Assembly: GCF_945906775.1 (NCBI RefSeq)
Contig: NZ_CAMDRE010000001.1
Span: forward strand, 1,364,001-1,428,000
Direction: 5' to 3'
DNA from: Citrobacter sp. Marseille-Q6884
GTDB taxonomy: Bacteria > Pseudomonadota > Gammaproteobacteria > Enterobacterales > Enterobacteriaceae
DNA: 64,000 nucleotides
Shown here piece by piece: positions 8,217 through 17,864 of the stretch. Each line of letters begins with the position of its first letter. Position 1 is the first letter of the stretch. The notes under the pieces are model-generated. The model was not told the origin of the DNA. It saw nothing but the letters and a program-made list of their open reading frames with translations, and ran no database searches. The position numbers were made by a program, and so were the translations under genes.

Positions 8217-8255
8217 GCCAACTTTTCTGGTTGCAGCCTGAGAAATCAGGCTGAT

Positions 8256-8287
8256 GGCTGGTGACTTTTTAGTCACCAGCCTTTTTG
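8256..8287 (+). terminator. rplL-rpoB attenuator
   Basis: A 10-bp perfect stem GGCTGGTGAC / GTCACCAGCC with a T-run (8282-8286) is preceded by a second hairpin, CAGCCTG / CAGGCTG (about 8234-8252). This is the partial terminator that lets only a fraction of polymerases enter rpoBC. The downstream spacer (about 8300-8400) should hold the RNase III processing site known in E. coli. Confidence 0.88.
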
Positions 8288-8536
8288 CGCTGTAAGGCGC
8301 CAGTAGCATTTCACACTGTTTGACTACTGCTGTGCCTTTCAATGCTTGTTTCTATCGACGCCTTAATATACTGCGACAGAGCGTCCGTTCTGTGTAAATC
8401 GCAATGAAATGGTTTAAGCGTGATAGCAACAGGCATTGCGGAAAGTATTCGATTTTCCGGTCAACAAAATAGTGTTGCACAAACTGTCCCTTCGTCGGAC
8501 AGATGGGTCGACTTGTCAGCGAGCTGAGGAACCCTA

Positions 8537-11500
8537 ATGGTTTACTCCTATACCGAGAAAAAACGTATTCGTAAGGATTTTGGTAAACGTCCGCAAGTGT
8601 TGGACATACCTTATCTCCTTTCTATCCAGCTTGACTCGTTTCAGAAGTTCATCGAGCAAGATCCTGAAGGGCAGTATGGTCTGGAAGCAGCTTTCCGTTC
8701 CGTTTTCCCGATTCAGAGCTACAGCGGTAATTCCGAGCTGCAATACGTCAGCTACCGCCTTGGCGAACCGGTGTTTGACGTCCAGGAATGTCAGATCCGT
8801 GGCGTGACCTATTCCGCACCGCTGCGCGTAAAACTGCGTCTGGTGATCTACGAGCGCGAAGCGCCGGAAGGCACCGTAAAAGACATTAAAGAACAAGAAG
8901 TCTACATGGGCGAAATTCCGCTCATGACTGACAACGGTACCTTTGTTATCAACGGTACTGAGCGTGTTATCGTTTCTCAGCTGCACCGTAGTCCTGGCGT
9001 CTTCTTTGACTCCGACAAAGGTAAAACCCACTCTTCGGGTAAAGTGCTGTATAACGCGCGAATCATTCCTTACCGTGGTTCCTGGCTGGACTTCGAATTC
9101 GATCCGAAGGACAACCTGTTCGTACGTATTGACCGTCGCCGTAAACTGCCTGCGACCATTATTCTGCGTGCGCTGAACTACACCACTGAGCAGATCCTTG
9201 ACCTGTTCTTTGAGAAAGTTGTTTTCGAAATTCGCGACAACAAGCTGCAGATGGAACTGGTGCCGGAACGCCTGCGTGGTGAAACCGCATCCTTTGATAT
9301 CGAAGCTAACGGCAAAATCTACGTCGAAAAAGGCCGTCGTATCACTGCGCGCCATATTCGTCAGCTGGAAAAAGACGATATCAAGCATATCGAAGTTCCG
9401 GTCGAATATATCGCGGGTAAAGTTGCATCTAAAGACTACGTCGATGAATCTACTGGCGAGCTGATCTGCGCAGCGAACATGGAGCTGAGCCTGGATCTGC
9501 TGGCTAAGCTGAGCCAGGCGGGTCACAAGCGTATCGAAACGCTGTTCACTAACGATCTGGACCACGGTCCGTACATTTCTGAAACTGTACGCGTCGACCC
9601 AACCAACGATCGTCTGAGCGCGCTGGTAGAAATCTACCGCATGATGCGCCCTGGTGAGCCGCCGACTCGTGAAGCTGCTGAAAGCCTGTTCGAGAACCTG
9701 TTCTTCTCCGAAGACCGCTATGATCTGTCTGCGGTTGGTCGTATGAAGTTCAACCGTTCTCTGCTGCGCGACGAAATCGAAGGTTCCGGTATCCTGAGCA
9801 AAGACGACATCATTGAAGTGATGAAGAAGCTCATCGATATCCGTAACGGTAAAGGCGAAGTCGATGATATCGACCACCTTGGCAACCGTCGTATCCGTTC
9901 CGTAGGCGAAATGGCGGAAAACCAGTTCCGTGTTGGCCTGGTACGTGTTGAGCGTGCGGTGAAAGAGCGTCTGTCTCTGGGCGATCTGGATACCCTGATG
10001 CCTCAGGATATGATCAACGCCAAGCCGATTTCTGCCGCAGTGAAAGAGTTCTTTGGTTCCAGCCAGCTGTCTCAGTTTATGGACCAGAACAACCCGCTGT
10101 CTGAGATTACGCACAAACGCCGTATCTCCGCACTCGGCCCAGGCGGTCTGACCCGTGAACGTGCAGGCTTCGAAGTTCGAGACGTACACCCGACTCACTA
10201 CGGTCGCGTATGTCCAATCGAAACGCCTGAAGGTCCGAATATCGGTCTGATCAACTCCCTGTCCGTGTATGCACAGACTAACGAATACGGCTTCCTTGAG
10301 ACTCCGTACCGTAAAGTCACCGACGGCGTTGTTACTGATGAAATTCATTACCTGTCTGCTATCGAAGAAGGCAACTACGTTATCGCTCAGGCGAACTCCA
10401 ACCTGGATGACGAAGGCCACTTTGTAGAAGATCTGGTTACCTGCCGTAGCAAAGGCGAATCCAGCTTGTTCAGCCGTGACCAGGTTGACTACATGGACGT
10501 ATCCACCCAGCAGGTGGTTTCCGTCGGTGCGTCCCTGATCCCGTTCCTGGAACACGATGACGCCAACCGTGCATTGATGGGTGCGAACATGCAACGTCAG
10601 GCGGTTCCGACTCTGCGCGCTGATAAGCCGCTGGTTGGTACCGGTATGGAACGTGCTGTTGCGGTTGACTCCGGTGTTACTGCAGTTGCTAAACGTGGCG
10701 GTACTGTTCAGTACGTGGATGCTTCCCGTATCGTTATCAAAGTTAACGAAGACGAGATGTACCCGGGTGAAGCAGGTATCGACATCTATAACCTGACCAA
10801 ATATACCCGTTCTAACCAGAACACCTGTATCAACCAGATGCCATGTGTGTCTCTGGGTGAGCCGGTTGAACGTGGTGATGTGCTGGCAGACGGTCCGTCC
10901 ACCGACCTCGGTGAACTGGCGCTCGGTCAGAACATGCGCGTCGCGTTCATGCCGTGGAACGGCTATAACTTCGAAGACTCCATTCTCGTTTCCGAGCGTG
11001 TAGTCCAGGAAGACCGTTTCACCACCATCCACATTCAGGAACTGGCCTGTGTGTCCCGTGACACCAAGCTGGGGCCGGAAGAGATCACCGCTGACATCCC
11101 GAACGTGGGTGAAGCTGCGCTCTCCAAACTGGATGAATCCGGTATCGTTTATATCGGTGCGGAAGTGACCGGTGGCGACATTCTGGTTGGTAAGGTAACG
11201 CCGAAAGGTGAAACCCAGCTGACGCCAGAAGAGAAACTGCTGCGTGCGATCTTCGGTGAGAAAGCGTCTGACGTTAAAGACTCTTCTCTGCGCGTACCAA
11301 ACGGTGTTTCCGGTACCATTATCGACGTTCAGGTCTTTACTCGCGATGGCGTAGAAAAAGACAAACGTGCGCTGGAAATCGAAGAGATGCAGTTGAAGCA
11401 GGCGAAGAAAGACCTGTCTGAAGAACTGCAGATCCTCGAAGCTGGCCTGTTTAGCCGTATTTACGCTGTGCTGGTTGCCGGTGGTGTTGAAGCTGAGAAG

Positions 11501-12565
11501 CTCGACAAACTGCCACGCGATCGCTGGCTGGAACTCGGCCTGACCGACGAAGAGAAACAAAATCAGCTGGAACAGCTGGCTGAGCAGTACGACGAACTGA
11601 AGCACGAGTTCGAGAAAAAACTCGAAGCGAAACGTCGTAAAATCACTCAGGGTGACGATCTGGCACCGGGCGTGCTGAAGATTGTTAAGGTGTATCTGGC
11701 GGTTAAACGTCGGATCCAGCCTGGTGATAAGATGGCAGGCCGTCACGGTAACAAGGGTGTAATTTCTAAGATCAACCCGATCGAAGATATGCCACATGAT
11801 GCTAACGGTACGCCGGTAGACATCGTGCTGAACCCGCTGGGCGTACCATCTCGTATGAACATCGGTCAGATTCTGGAAACCCACCTGGGTATGGCTGCAA
11901 AAGGTATCGGCGATAAGATCAACGCCATGCTGAAACAGCAGCAAGAAGTCGCGAAACTGCGCGAGTTCATCCAGCGTGCCTACGATCTGGGTGCTGATGT
12001 TCGTCAGAAAGTTGACCTGAATACCTTCAGCGATGAAGAAGTTCTGCGTCTGGCTGAAAACCTGAAAAAAGGTATGCCAATTGCAACGCCGGTGTTCGAC
12101 GGTGCGAAAGAAGCGGAAATTAAAGAGCTGCTGAAACTGGGTGACCTGCCGACTTCCGGTCAGATCACGCTGTTCGACGGCCGTACGGGTGAGCAGTTCG
12201 AGCGTCCGGTAACCGTAGGTTACATGTACATGCTGAAACTGAACCACTTGGTCGACGACAAGATGCACGCTCGTTCCACCGGTTCTTACAGCCTGGTTAC
12301 TCAGCAGCCGCTGGGTGGTAAGGCGCAGTTCGGTGGTCAGCGCTTCGGGGAGATGGAAGTGTGGGCGCTGGAAGCATATGGCGCGGCATACACCCTGCAG
12401 GAAATGCTCACCGTTAAGTCTGATGACGTGAACGGTCGTACTAAGATGTATAAAAACATCGTGGACGGCAACCATCAGATGGAACCAGGCATGCCGGAAT
12501 CCTTCAACGTACTGTTGAAAGAGATTCGTTCGCTGGGTATCAACATCGAGCTGGAAGACGAGTAA
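8537..12565 (+). CDS. rpoB: RNA polymerase beta subunit
   Basis: The 1342 residues equal the E. coli length, so numbering is shared. With beta' it forms the catalytic cleft and binds rifampicin. The rifampicin cluster (about 507-533) reads wild type, with Gln513, Asp516, His526 and Ser531; the downstream ETPEGPNIGLINSL block (about 562-575) is also wild type. The C-terminal KMHARSTGSYSLVTQQPLGGKAQFGGQRFGE-type region contacts beta'. Shine-Dalgarno GAGGAA lies 8 nt before the ATG. It is expressed by read-through from the L10 promoter past the rplL attenuator. Confidence 0.99.
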   Translation: MVYSYTEKKRIRKDFGKRPQVLDIPYLLSIQLDSFQKFIEQDPEGQYGLEAAFRSVFPIQSYSGNSELQYVSYRLGEPVFDVQECQIRGVTYSAPLRVKLRLVIYEREAPEGTVKDIKEQEVYMGEIPLMTDNGTFVINGTERVIVSQLHRSPGVFFDSDKGKTHSSGKVLYNARIIPYRGSWLDFEFDPKDNLFVRIDRRRKLPATIILRALNYTTEQILDLFFEKVVFEIRDNKLQMELVPERLRGETASFDIEANGKIYVEKGRRITARHIRQLEKDDIKHIEVPVEYIAGKVASKDYVDESTGELICAANMELSLDLLAKLSQAGHKRIETLFTNDLDHGPYISETVRVDPTNDRLSALVEIYRMMRPGEPPTREAAESLFENLFFSEDRYDLSAVGRMKFNRSLLRDEIEGSGILSKDDIIEVMKKLIDIRNGKGEVDDIDHLGNRRIRSVGEMAENQFRVGLVRVERAVKERLSLGDLDTLMPQDMINAKPISAAVKEFFGSSQLSQFMDQNNPLSEITHKRRISALGPGGLTRERAGFEVRDVHPTHYGRVCPIETPEGPNIGLINSLSVYAQTNEYGFLETPYRKVTDGVVTDEIHYLSAIEEGNYVIAQANSNLDDEGHFVEDLVTCRSKGESSLFSRDQVDYMDVSTQQVVSVGASLIPFLEHDDANRALMGANMQRQAVPTLRADKPLVGTGMERAVAVDSGVTAVAKRGGTVQYVDASRIVIKVNEDEMYPGEAGIDIYNLTKYTRSNQNTCINQMPCVSLGEPVERGDVLADGPSTDLGELALGQNMRVAFMPWNGYNFEDSILVSERVVQEDRFTTIHIQELACVSRDTKLGPEEITADIPNVGEAALSKLDESGIVYIGAEVTGGDILVGKVTPKGETQLTPEEKLLRAIFGEKASDVKDSSLRVPNGVSGTIIDVQVFTRDGVEKDKRALEIEEMQLKQAKKDLSEELQILEAGLFSRIYAVLVAGGVEAEKLDKLPRDRWLELGLTDEEKQNQLEQLAEQYDELKHEFEKKLEAKRRKITQGDDLAPGVLKIVKVYLAVKRRIQPGDKMAGRHGNKGVISKINPIEDMPHDANGTPVDIVLNPLGVPSRMNIGQILETHLGMAAKGIGDKINAMLKQQQEVAKLREFIQRAYDLGADVRQKVDLNTFSDEEVLRLAENLKKGMPIATPVFDGAKEAEIKELLKLGDLPTSGQITLFDGRTGEQFERPVTVGYMYMLKLNHLVDDKMHARSTGSYSLVTQQPLGGKAQFGGQRFGEMEVWALEAYGAAYTLQEMLTVKSDDVNGRTKMYKNIVDGNHQMEPGMPESFNVLLKEIRSLGINIELEDE

Positions 12566-12641
12566 CTCTCGATCAAACAGGTCACTGGTGCTGGCGTAAT
12601 AGCCAGCGCCAGATTGTGCTAACTCCGACGGGAGCAAATCC

Positions 12642-15600
12642 GTGAAAGACTTATTAAAGTTTCTGAAAGCGCAAACTAAAACCGAAGAGTTTGATGCGAT
12701 CAAAATTGCTCTGGCCTCGCCAGACATGATCCGTTCATGGTCCTTTGGTGAAGTTAAGAAGCCGGAAACCATCAACTACCGTACGTTCAAACCTGAGCGT
12801 GACGGCCTTTTCTGCGCCCGTATCTTTGGGCCGGTAAAAGATTACGAGTGCCTGTGCGGTAAGTACAAGCGCCTGAAACACCGTGGTGTGATTTGTGAGA
12901 AGTGCGGCGTTGAAGTGACCCAGACTAAAGTACGCCGTGAGCGTATGGGCCACATTGAACTGGCATCTCCGACTGCGCACATCTGGTTCCTGAAATCACT
13001 GCCGTCCCGTATCGGTCTGCTGCTCGATATGCCGCTGCGCGATATCGAACGCGTACTGTACTTCGAATCTTATGTGGTTATCGAAGGCGGTATGACGAAT
13101 CTGGAACGTCAACAGATCCTGACTGAAGAGCAGTATCTGGACGCGCTGGAAGAGTTCGGTGACGAATTCGACGCGAAGATGGGTGCGGAAGCAATCCAGG
13201 CTCTGCTGAAGAGCATGGATCTGGAGCAAGAGTGCGAGCAGCTGCGTGAAGAGTTGAACGAAACCAACTCCGAAACCAAACGTAAAAAGCTGACCAAGCG
13301 TATCAAACTGCTGGAAGCGTTCGTACAGTCTGGCAACAAGCCAGAGTGGATGATCCTGACCGTTCTGCCGGTTCTGCCGCCAGATCTGCGTCCGCTGGTT
13401 CCGCTGGATGGTGGTCGTTTTGCGACTTCTGACCTGAACGATCTGTATCGTCGCGTCATTAACCGTAACAACCGTCTGAAACGTCTGCTGGATCTGGCTG
13501 CGCCGGACATCATCGTACGCAACGAAAAACGTATGCTGCAGGAAGCGGTTGACGCCCTGCTGGATAACGGTCGTCGCGGCCGTGCGATCACCGGTTCTAA
13601 CAAACGTCCTCTGAAATCTTTGGCCGACATGATCAAAGGTAAACAGGGTCGTTTCCGTCAGAACCTGCTCGGTAAGCGTGTTGACTACTCCGGTCGTTCT
13701 GTAATCACCGTAGGTCCATACCTGCGTCTGCATCAGTGCGGTCTGCCGAAGAAAATGGCACTGGAACTGTTCAAACCGTTCATCTACGGCAAGCTGGAAC
13801 TGCGTGGCCTCGCCACCACCATCAAAGCCGCTAAGAAAATGGTTGAGCGTGAAGAAGCTGTCGTTTGGGATATCCTGGACGAAGTTATCCGCGAACACCC
13901 GGTACTGCTGAACCGTGCACCAACACTGCACCGTCTGGGTATCCAGGCATTTGAACCGGTACTGATCGAAGGTAAAGCTATTCAGCTGCACCCGCTGGTT
14001 TGTGCGGCATATAACGCCGACTTCGATGGTGACCAGATGGCTGTTCACGTACCGCTGACGCTGGAAGCCCAGCTCGAAGCGCGTGCGCTGATGATGTCTA
14101 CCAACAACATCCTGTCTCCAGCGAACGGTGAACCAATTATCGTTCCGTCCCAGGACGTTGTATTGGGTCTGTACTACATGACCCGTGACTGTGTTAACGC
14201 TAAAGGCGAAGGCATGGTGCTGACTGGCCCGAAAGAAGCTGAGCGTATCTATCGCGCAGGTCTGGCCTCTCTGCATGCGCGCGTTAAAGTGCGTATCACT
14301 GAATACGAAAAAGATGAAAACGGCGAATTCGTTGCGAAAACCAGCCTGAAAGACACGACCGTTGGCCGTGCCATTCTGTGGATGATCGTACCGAAAGGTC
14401 TGCCTTTCTCCATCGTCAACCAGGCGCTGGGCAAGAAAGCGATCTCCAAAATGCTGAACACCTGTTACCGCATTTTGGGTCTGAAGCCGACTGTTATCTT
14501 CGCTGACCAGACAATGTACACCGGCTTTGCTTATGCAGCGCGTTCAGGTGCATCTGTTGGTATCGATGACATGGTCATCCCAGAGAAGAAACACGAGATC
14601 ATCTCTGAAGCGGAAGCTGAAGTTGCTGAGATCCAGGAGCAGTTCCAGTCTGGTCTGGTAACCGCGGGCGAACGCTATAACAAAGTTATCGATATCTGGG
14701 CAGCGGCGAACGATCGTGTATCCAAAGCGATGATGGATAACCTGCAAACTGAAACCGTTATTAACCGTGACGGCCAGGAAGAACAACAGGTTTCCTTCAA
14801 CAGCATCTACATGATGGCCGACTCCGGTGCGCGTGGTTCTGCAGCACAGATTCGTCAGCTGGCAGGTATGCGTGGTCTGATGGCGAAGCCGGATGGCTCC
14901 ATCATCGAAACGCCGATCACCGCGAACTTCCGTGAAGGTCTGAACGTACTCCAGTACTTCATCTCCACGCACGGTGCGCGTAAAGGTCTGGCGGATACCG
15001 CGCTGAAAACAGCAAACTCCGGTTATCTGACCCGTCGTCTGGTTGACGTCGCGCAGGACCTGGTGGTTACTGAAGACGATTGTGGCACGCTGGAAGGCAT
15101 CACCATGACCCCGGTTATCGAGGGTGGTGACGTTAAAGAGCCGCTGCGCGATCGCGTTCTGGGTCGTGTGACCGCTGAAGACGTTCTGAAGCCGGGTACG
15201 GCGGATATTCTGGTTCCACGCAACACGCTGCTGCACGAACAGTGGTGTGATCTGTTGGAAGAGAACTCCGTTGACTCCGTCAAAGTACGTTCTGTTGTAT
15301 CTTGTGACACCGACTTTGGTGTATGTGCGCACTGCTACGGTCGTGACCTGGCGCGTGGCCACATCATCAACAAAGGTGAAGCAATCGGTGTTATCGCGGC
15401 ACAGTCCATCGGTGAACCGGGTACACAGCTGACGATGCGTACGTTCCACATCGGTGGTGCGGCATCTCGTGCGGCTGCTGAATCCAGCATCCAGGTGAAA
15501 AACAAAGGTAGCATCCGTCTGAGCAACGCGAAGTCGGTTGTTAACTCCAGCGGTAAACTGGTTATCACCTCACGTAACACCGAACTGAAACTGATCGACG

Positions 15601-16865
15601 AATTCGGTCGTACCAAAGAAAGCTATAAAGTGCCTTACGGTTCTGTTATGGCGAAAGGTGATGGCGAGCAGGTTGCCGGCGGTGAAACCGTTGCAAACTG
15701 GGATCCGCACACCATGCCGGTTATCACCGAAGTGAGTGGTTTCGTCCGCTTTACTGACATGATCGACGGCCAGACCATTACTCGTCAGACCGACGAGCTG
15801 ACCGGTCTGTCTTCTCTGGTGGTTCTGGATTCTGCAGAGCGTACTGCGGGTGGTAAAGACCTGCGTCCGGCACTGAAAATTGTTGATGCTCAGGGCAACG
15901 ACGTTCTGATCCCAGGCACCGATATGCCTGCTCAGTACTTCCTGCCGGGTAAAGCGATTGTTCAGCTGGAAGATGGCGTACAGATCAGCTCTGGTGACAC
16001 CCTGGCGCGTGTTCCGCAGGAATCCGGCGGTACCAAGGATATCACCGGTGGTCTGCCGCGCGTTGCGGACCTGTTCGAAGCACGTCGTCCGAAAGAGCCG
16101 GCAATCCTGGCTGAAATCAGCGGTATCATTTCCTTCGGTAAAGAAACCAAAGGGAAACGTCGTCTGGTTATCACCCCGGTAGACGGTAGCGAACCGTACG
16201 AAGAGATGATTCCGAAATGGCGTCAGCTCAACGTGTTCGAAGGTGAACGTGTAGAACGTGGTGACGTGGTTTCCGACGGTCCGGAAGCGCCGCACGACAT
16301 TCTGCGTCTGCGTGGTGTTCATGCTGTTACGCGTTACATCGTTAACGAAGTGCAGGACGTATACCGTCTGCAGGGCGTTAAGATTAACGATAAACACATC
16401 GAAGTTATCGTTCGTCAGATGCTGCGTAAAGCCACCATCGAAAGTGCTGGTAGCTCCGACTTCCTGGAAGGCGAGCAGGTTGAATACTCCCGCGTCAAGA
16501 TTGCTAACCGCGATCTGGAAGCGAACGGCAAAGTGGGCGCAACATTCTCCCGCGATCTGCTGGGTATCACCAAAGCGTCTCTGGCAACCGAGTCCTTCAT
16601 CTCCGCGGCATCGTTCCAGGAGACAACTCGCGTGCTGACCGAAGCAGCCGTTGCGGGCAAACGCGACGAACTGCGCGGTCTGAAAGAGAACGTCATCGTA
16701 GGTCGTCTGATCCCGGCTGGTACCGGTTATGCATACCATCAGGATCGTATGCGCCGTCGTGCCGCAGGCGAACAGCCAGCAGCACCTCAGGTTACTGCGG
16801 AAGACGCATCTGCCAGCCTGGCAGAGCTGCTGAACGCAGGTCTGGGTGGTTCTAACAACGATTAA
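12642..16865 (+). CDS. rpoC: RNA polymerase beta' subunit
   Basis: The 1407-residue subunit starts at GTG, as in E. coli, behind GACGGGAGC. The N-terminal zinc site CLCGKYKRLKHRGVICEKCG is at about residues 70-88. The catalytic magnesium motif NADFDGDQM (about 458-466) is intact with three aspartates, and the trigger loop and second zinc-site cysteines lie in the C-terminal half. It begins 76 nt after rpoB in the same transcript and is followed by a strong terminator. No truncation or frameshift is seen. Confidence 0.99.
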   Translation: MKDLLKFLKAQTKTEEFDAIKIALASPDMIRSWSFGEVKKPETINYRTFKPERDGLFCARIFGPVKDYECLCGKYKRLKHRGVICEKCGVEVTQTKVRRERMGHIELASPTAHIWFLKSLPSRIGLLLDMPLRDIERVLYFESYVVIEGGMTNLERQQILTEEQYLDALEEFGDEFDAKMGAEAIQALLKSMDLEQECEQLREELNETNSETKRKKLTKRIKLLEAFVQSGNKPEWMILTVLPVLPPDLRPLVPLDGGRFATSDLNDLYRRVINRNNRLKRLLDLAAPDIIVRNEKRMLQEAVDALLDNGRRGRAITGSNKRPLKSLADMIKGKQGRFRQNLLGKRVDYSGRSVITVGPYLRLHQCGLPKKMALELFKPFIYGKLELRGLATTIKAAKKMVEREEAVVWDILDEVIREHPVLLNRAPTLHRLGIQAFEPVLIEGKAIQLHPLVCAAYNADFDGDQMAVHVPLTLEAQLEARALMMSTNNILSPANGEPIIVPSQDVVLGLYYMTRDCVNAKGEGMVLTGPKEAERIYRAGLASLHARVKVRITEYEKDENGEFVAKTSLKDTTVGRAILWMIVPKGLPFSIVNQALGKKAISKMLNTCYRILGLKPTVIFADQTMYTGFAYAARSGASVGIDDMVIPEKKHEIISEAEAEVAEIQEQFQSGLVTAGERYNKVIDIWAAANDRVSKAMMDNLQTETVINRDGQEEQQVSFNSIYMMADSGARGSAAQIRQLAGMRGLMAKPDGSIIETPITANFREGLNVLQYFISTHGARKGLADTALKTANSGYLTRRLVDVAQDLVVTEDDCGTLEGITMTPVIEGGDVKEPLRDRVLGRVTAEDVLKPGTADILVPRNTLLHEQWCDLLEENSVDSVKVRSVVSCDTDFGVCAHCYGRDLARGHIINKGEAIGVIAAQSIGEPGTQLTMRTFHIGGAASRAAAESSIQVKNKGSIRLSNAKSVVNSSGKLVITSRNTELKLIDEFGRTKESYKVPYGSVMAKGDGEQVAGGETVANWDPHTMPVITEVSGFVRFTDMIDGQTITRQTDELTGLSSLVVLDSAERTAGGKDLRPALKIVDAQGNDVLIPGTDMPAQYFLPGKAIVQLEDGVQISSGDTLARVPQESGGTKDITGGLPRVADLFEARRPKEPAILAEISGIISFGKETKGKRRLVITPVDGSEPYEEMIPKWRQLNVFEGERVERGDVVSDGPEAPHDILRLRGVHAVTRYIVNEVQDVYRLQGVKINDKHIEVIVRQMLRKATIESAGSSDFLEGEQVEYSRVKIANRDLEANGKVGATFSRDLLGITKASLATESFISAASFQETTRVLTEAAVAGKRDELRGLKENVIVGRLIPAGTGYAYHQDRMRRRAAGEQPAAPQVTAEDASASLAELLNAGLGGSNND

Positions 16866-16881
16866 TCGTTGCTGACCTCAT

Positions 16882-16909
16882 AAAAAACCCGCTTCGGCGG
16901 GTTTTTTTA
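16882..16909. terminator. rpoC terminator, probably bidirectional
   Basis: The stem AAAAAACCCGC / GCGGGTTTTTT encloses a TTCG tetraloop, giving both an A-run and a T-run. It ends the rpoBC transcript and can also end the leftward PTS pair, whose last stop codon is at 16942. Confidence 0.92.
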
Positions 16910-16941
16910 TGTCTGCTAACAGGATGGATAAGGTGTCAGTG

Positions 16942-17262
16942 TTATCCGTTTACCGGCGGCAAGCGTCGATAAAGCTCAATCATGTCGTCCGCCAGATCCT
17001 GAATCACCATGGCGTTCATCAGATGGTCTTGCGAATGGACGGTAATGAGATTGACCGGCAATTTGCCTGTACCTTCATCGATACCGATCAGTTGGGTCTG
17101 GATTTTATGCGCCTGCTTGACGAAATCCCGAGACTCCATCATCGCGTGTTCTGCCCCCGCGAAATCGCCTTTACGCGCCAGTTGCAGGGCCGTTAATGCC
17201 TGACTGCGTGCGGCTCCGGCGTTAACCAACAATTCCATGATGATCGTTTCTAACTCTTCCAT
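16942..17262 (-). CDS. PTS lactose/cellobiose-family EIIA protein
   Basis: The 106-residue, all-helical protein resembles ChbA/LacF. The C-terminal block VNLITVHSQDHLMNAM carries His76, the expected phosphohistidine, and Asp79, the residue that coordinates metal in LacF trimers. It would accept phosphate from HPr and pass it to the EIIB encoded just upstream (4-nt gap, same strand). No EIIC permease or phospho-glycosidase gene is adjacent, and E. coli K-12 has no such genes between rpoC and thiH. The natural sugar is unknown. It may serve a permease encoded elsewhere, have a regulatory role, or be the remnant of a larger operon. Confidence 0.88.
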   Translation of the reverse strand: MEELETIIMELLVNAGAARSQALTALQLARKGDFAGAEHAMMESRDFVKQAHKIQTQLIGIDEGTGKLPVNLITVHSQDHLMNAMVIQDLADDMIELYRRLPPVNG

Positions 17263-17266
17263 ACCC

Positions 17267-17572
17267 TCACTCCAGTAGCTTCAGCGCTTTTTCCAGTACG
17301 GCATCACCCTTCATCATGCCGTAATCCATCATATCGATAACGGCGACTTTCTTACCTAACGGGTCGGCAAGCGCCTGTAACTTCGCCTGCTCATATTTCA
17401 CTTGTGGGCCGAGTAACACGATATCGGCAGTCGCAATGTTCTCCTCAAACTCCGCCACGGGGACAGCTTTGATAGTGACTTCAACACCTTTTTTCTGGGC
17501 AGCATCTTTCATCCGTTGCACCAGCATGCTGGTGGACATTCCGGCGGCACAGCATAAAACGATATTCTTCAT
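17267..17572 (-). CDS. PTS lactose/cellobiose-family EIIB protein
   Basis: The 101-residue protein has the ChbB-like flavodoxin-type fold of EIIB-cellobiose. The N-terminal motif VLCCAAGMSTS holds the phosphocysteine, most likely Cys8 (pattern C-x-A-G-M-S-T). It would transfer phosphate from the EIIA at 16942 to a sugar carried by an EIIC, which is not encoded nearby. It is the first gene of the pair. A CRP-like site lies about 80 nt upstream. Both proteins keep their active-site residues, which argues against decay. Confidence 0.88.
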   Translation of the reverse strand: MKNIVLCCAAGMSTSMLVQRMKDAAQKKGVEVTIKAVPVAEFEENIATADIVLLGPQVKYEQAKLQALADPLGKKVAVIDMMDYGMMKGDAVLEKALKLLE

Positions 17573-17649
17573 AATCGGCTCTCACAGTTCCCTGGGTCTT
17601 TCATCTTTAGCCCGCGCTTGCAGGGAGAACAACAGTGTTTAAGTGAATG

Positions 17650-17665
17650 TGTGTAAAGCATCACA
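17650..17665 (-). promoter_or_regulatory. Candidate CRP site upstream of the PTS pair
   Basis: On the minus strand TGTGA-N6-ACACA (TGTGATGCTTTACACA) matches the CRP half-sites at 9 of 10 positions. Its edge is 78 nt upstream of the EIIB start, a plausible class I or II activator position. The site is seen in sequence; the function is inferred. Confidence 0.6.
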
Positions 17666-17782
17666 CAAAAAATGAAACCGGTTGCAGTGGCGCTGAACCT
17701 GCCTGCAGAGGTGAAGGCAGGGCAAAAATGAGGAAGAGATCTTTCGCCCTGGTCAGCTTCCGTTGCTGACAGAAACAAAATA

Positions 17783-17818
17783 AAAAAACGGGAGTTGGAC
17801 GGCAACCTCCCGTTTTTC
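17783..17818 (-). terminator. Terminator of the thiCEFSGH operon
   Basis: A GC-rich stem with ACGGGAG / CTCCCGT arms is followed on the minus strand by a run of seven T residues. It lies 47 nt after the thiH stop. Confidence 0.85.
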
Positions 17819-17864
17819 ACATTACGTATTCGCTCGTAAAAAACGTCTGTTCTTACATGCCGGT

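Noticed and set aside
10050..10145. Possible rifampicin-resistance change in rpoB
   Set aside because: Residues Gln513, Asp516, His526 and Ser531 and the surrounding cluster read wild type.
8534..12775. A 1413-codon reading frame antisense to rpoB
   Set aside because: It is a shadow of strong codon bias in rpoB, made of low-complexity Phe/Gln/Thr/Val/Arg-rich translation with no ribosome-binding site or family match. Similar antisense frames occur opposite tufB, rpoC and rplK.
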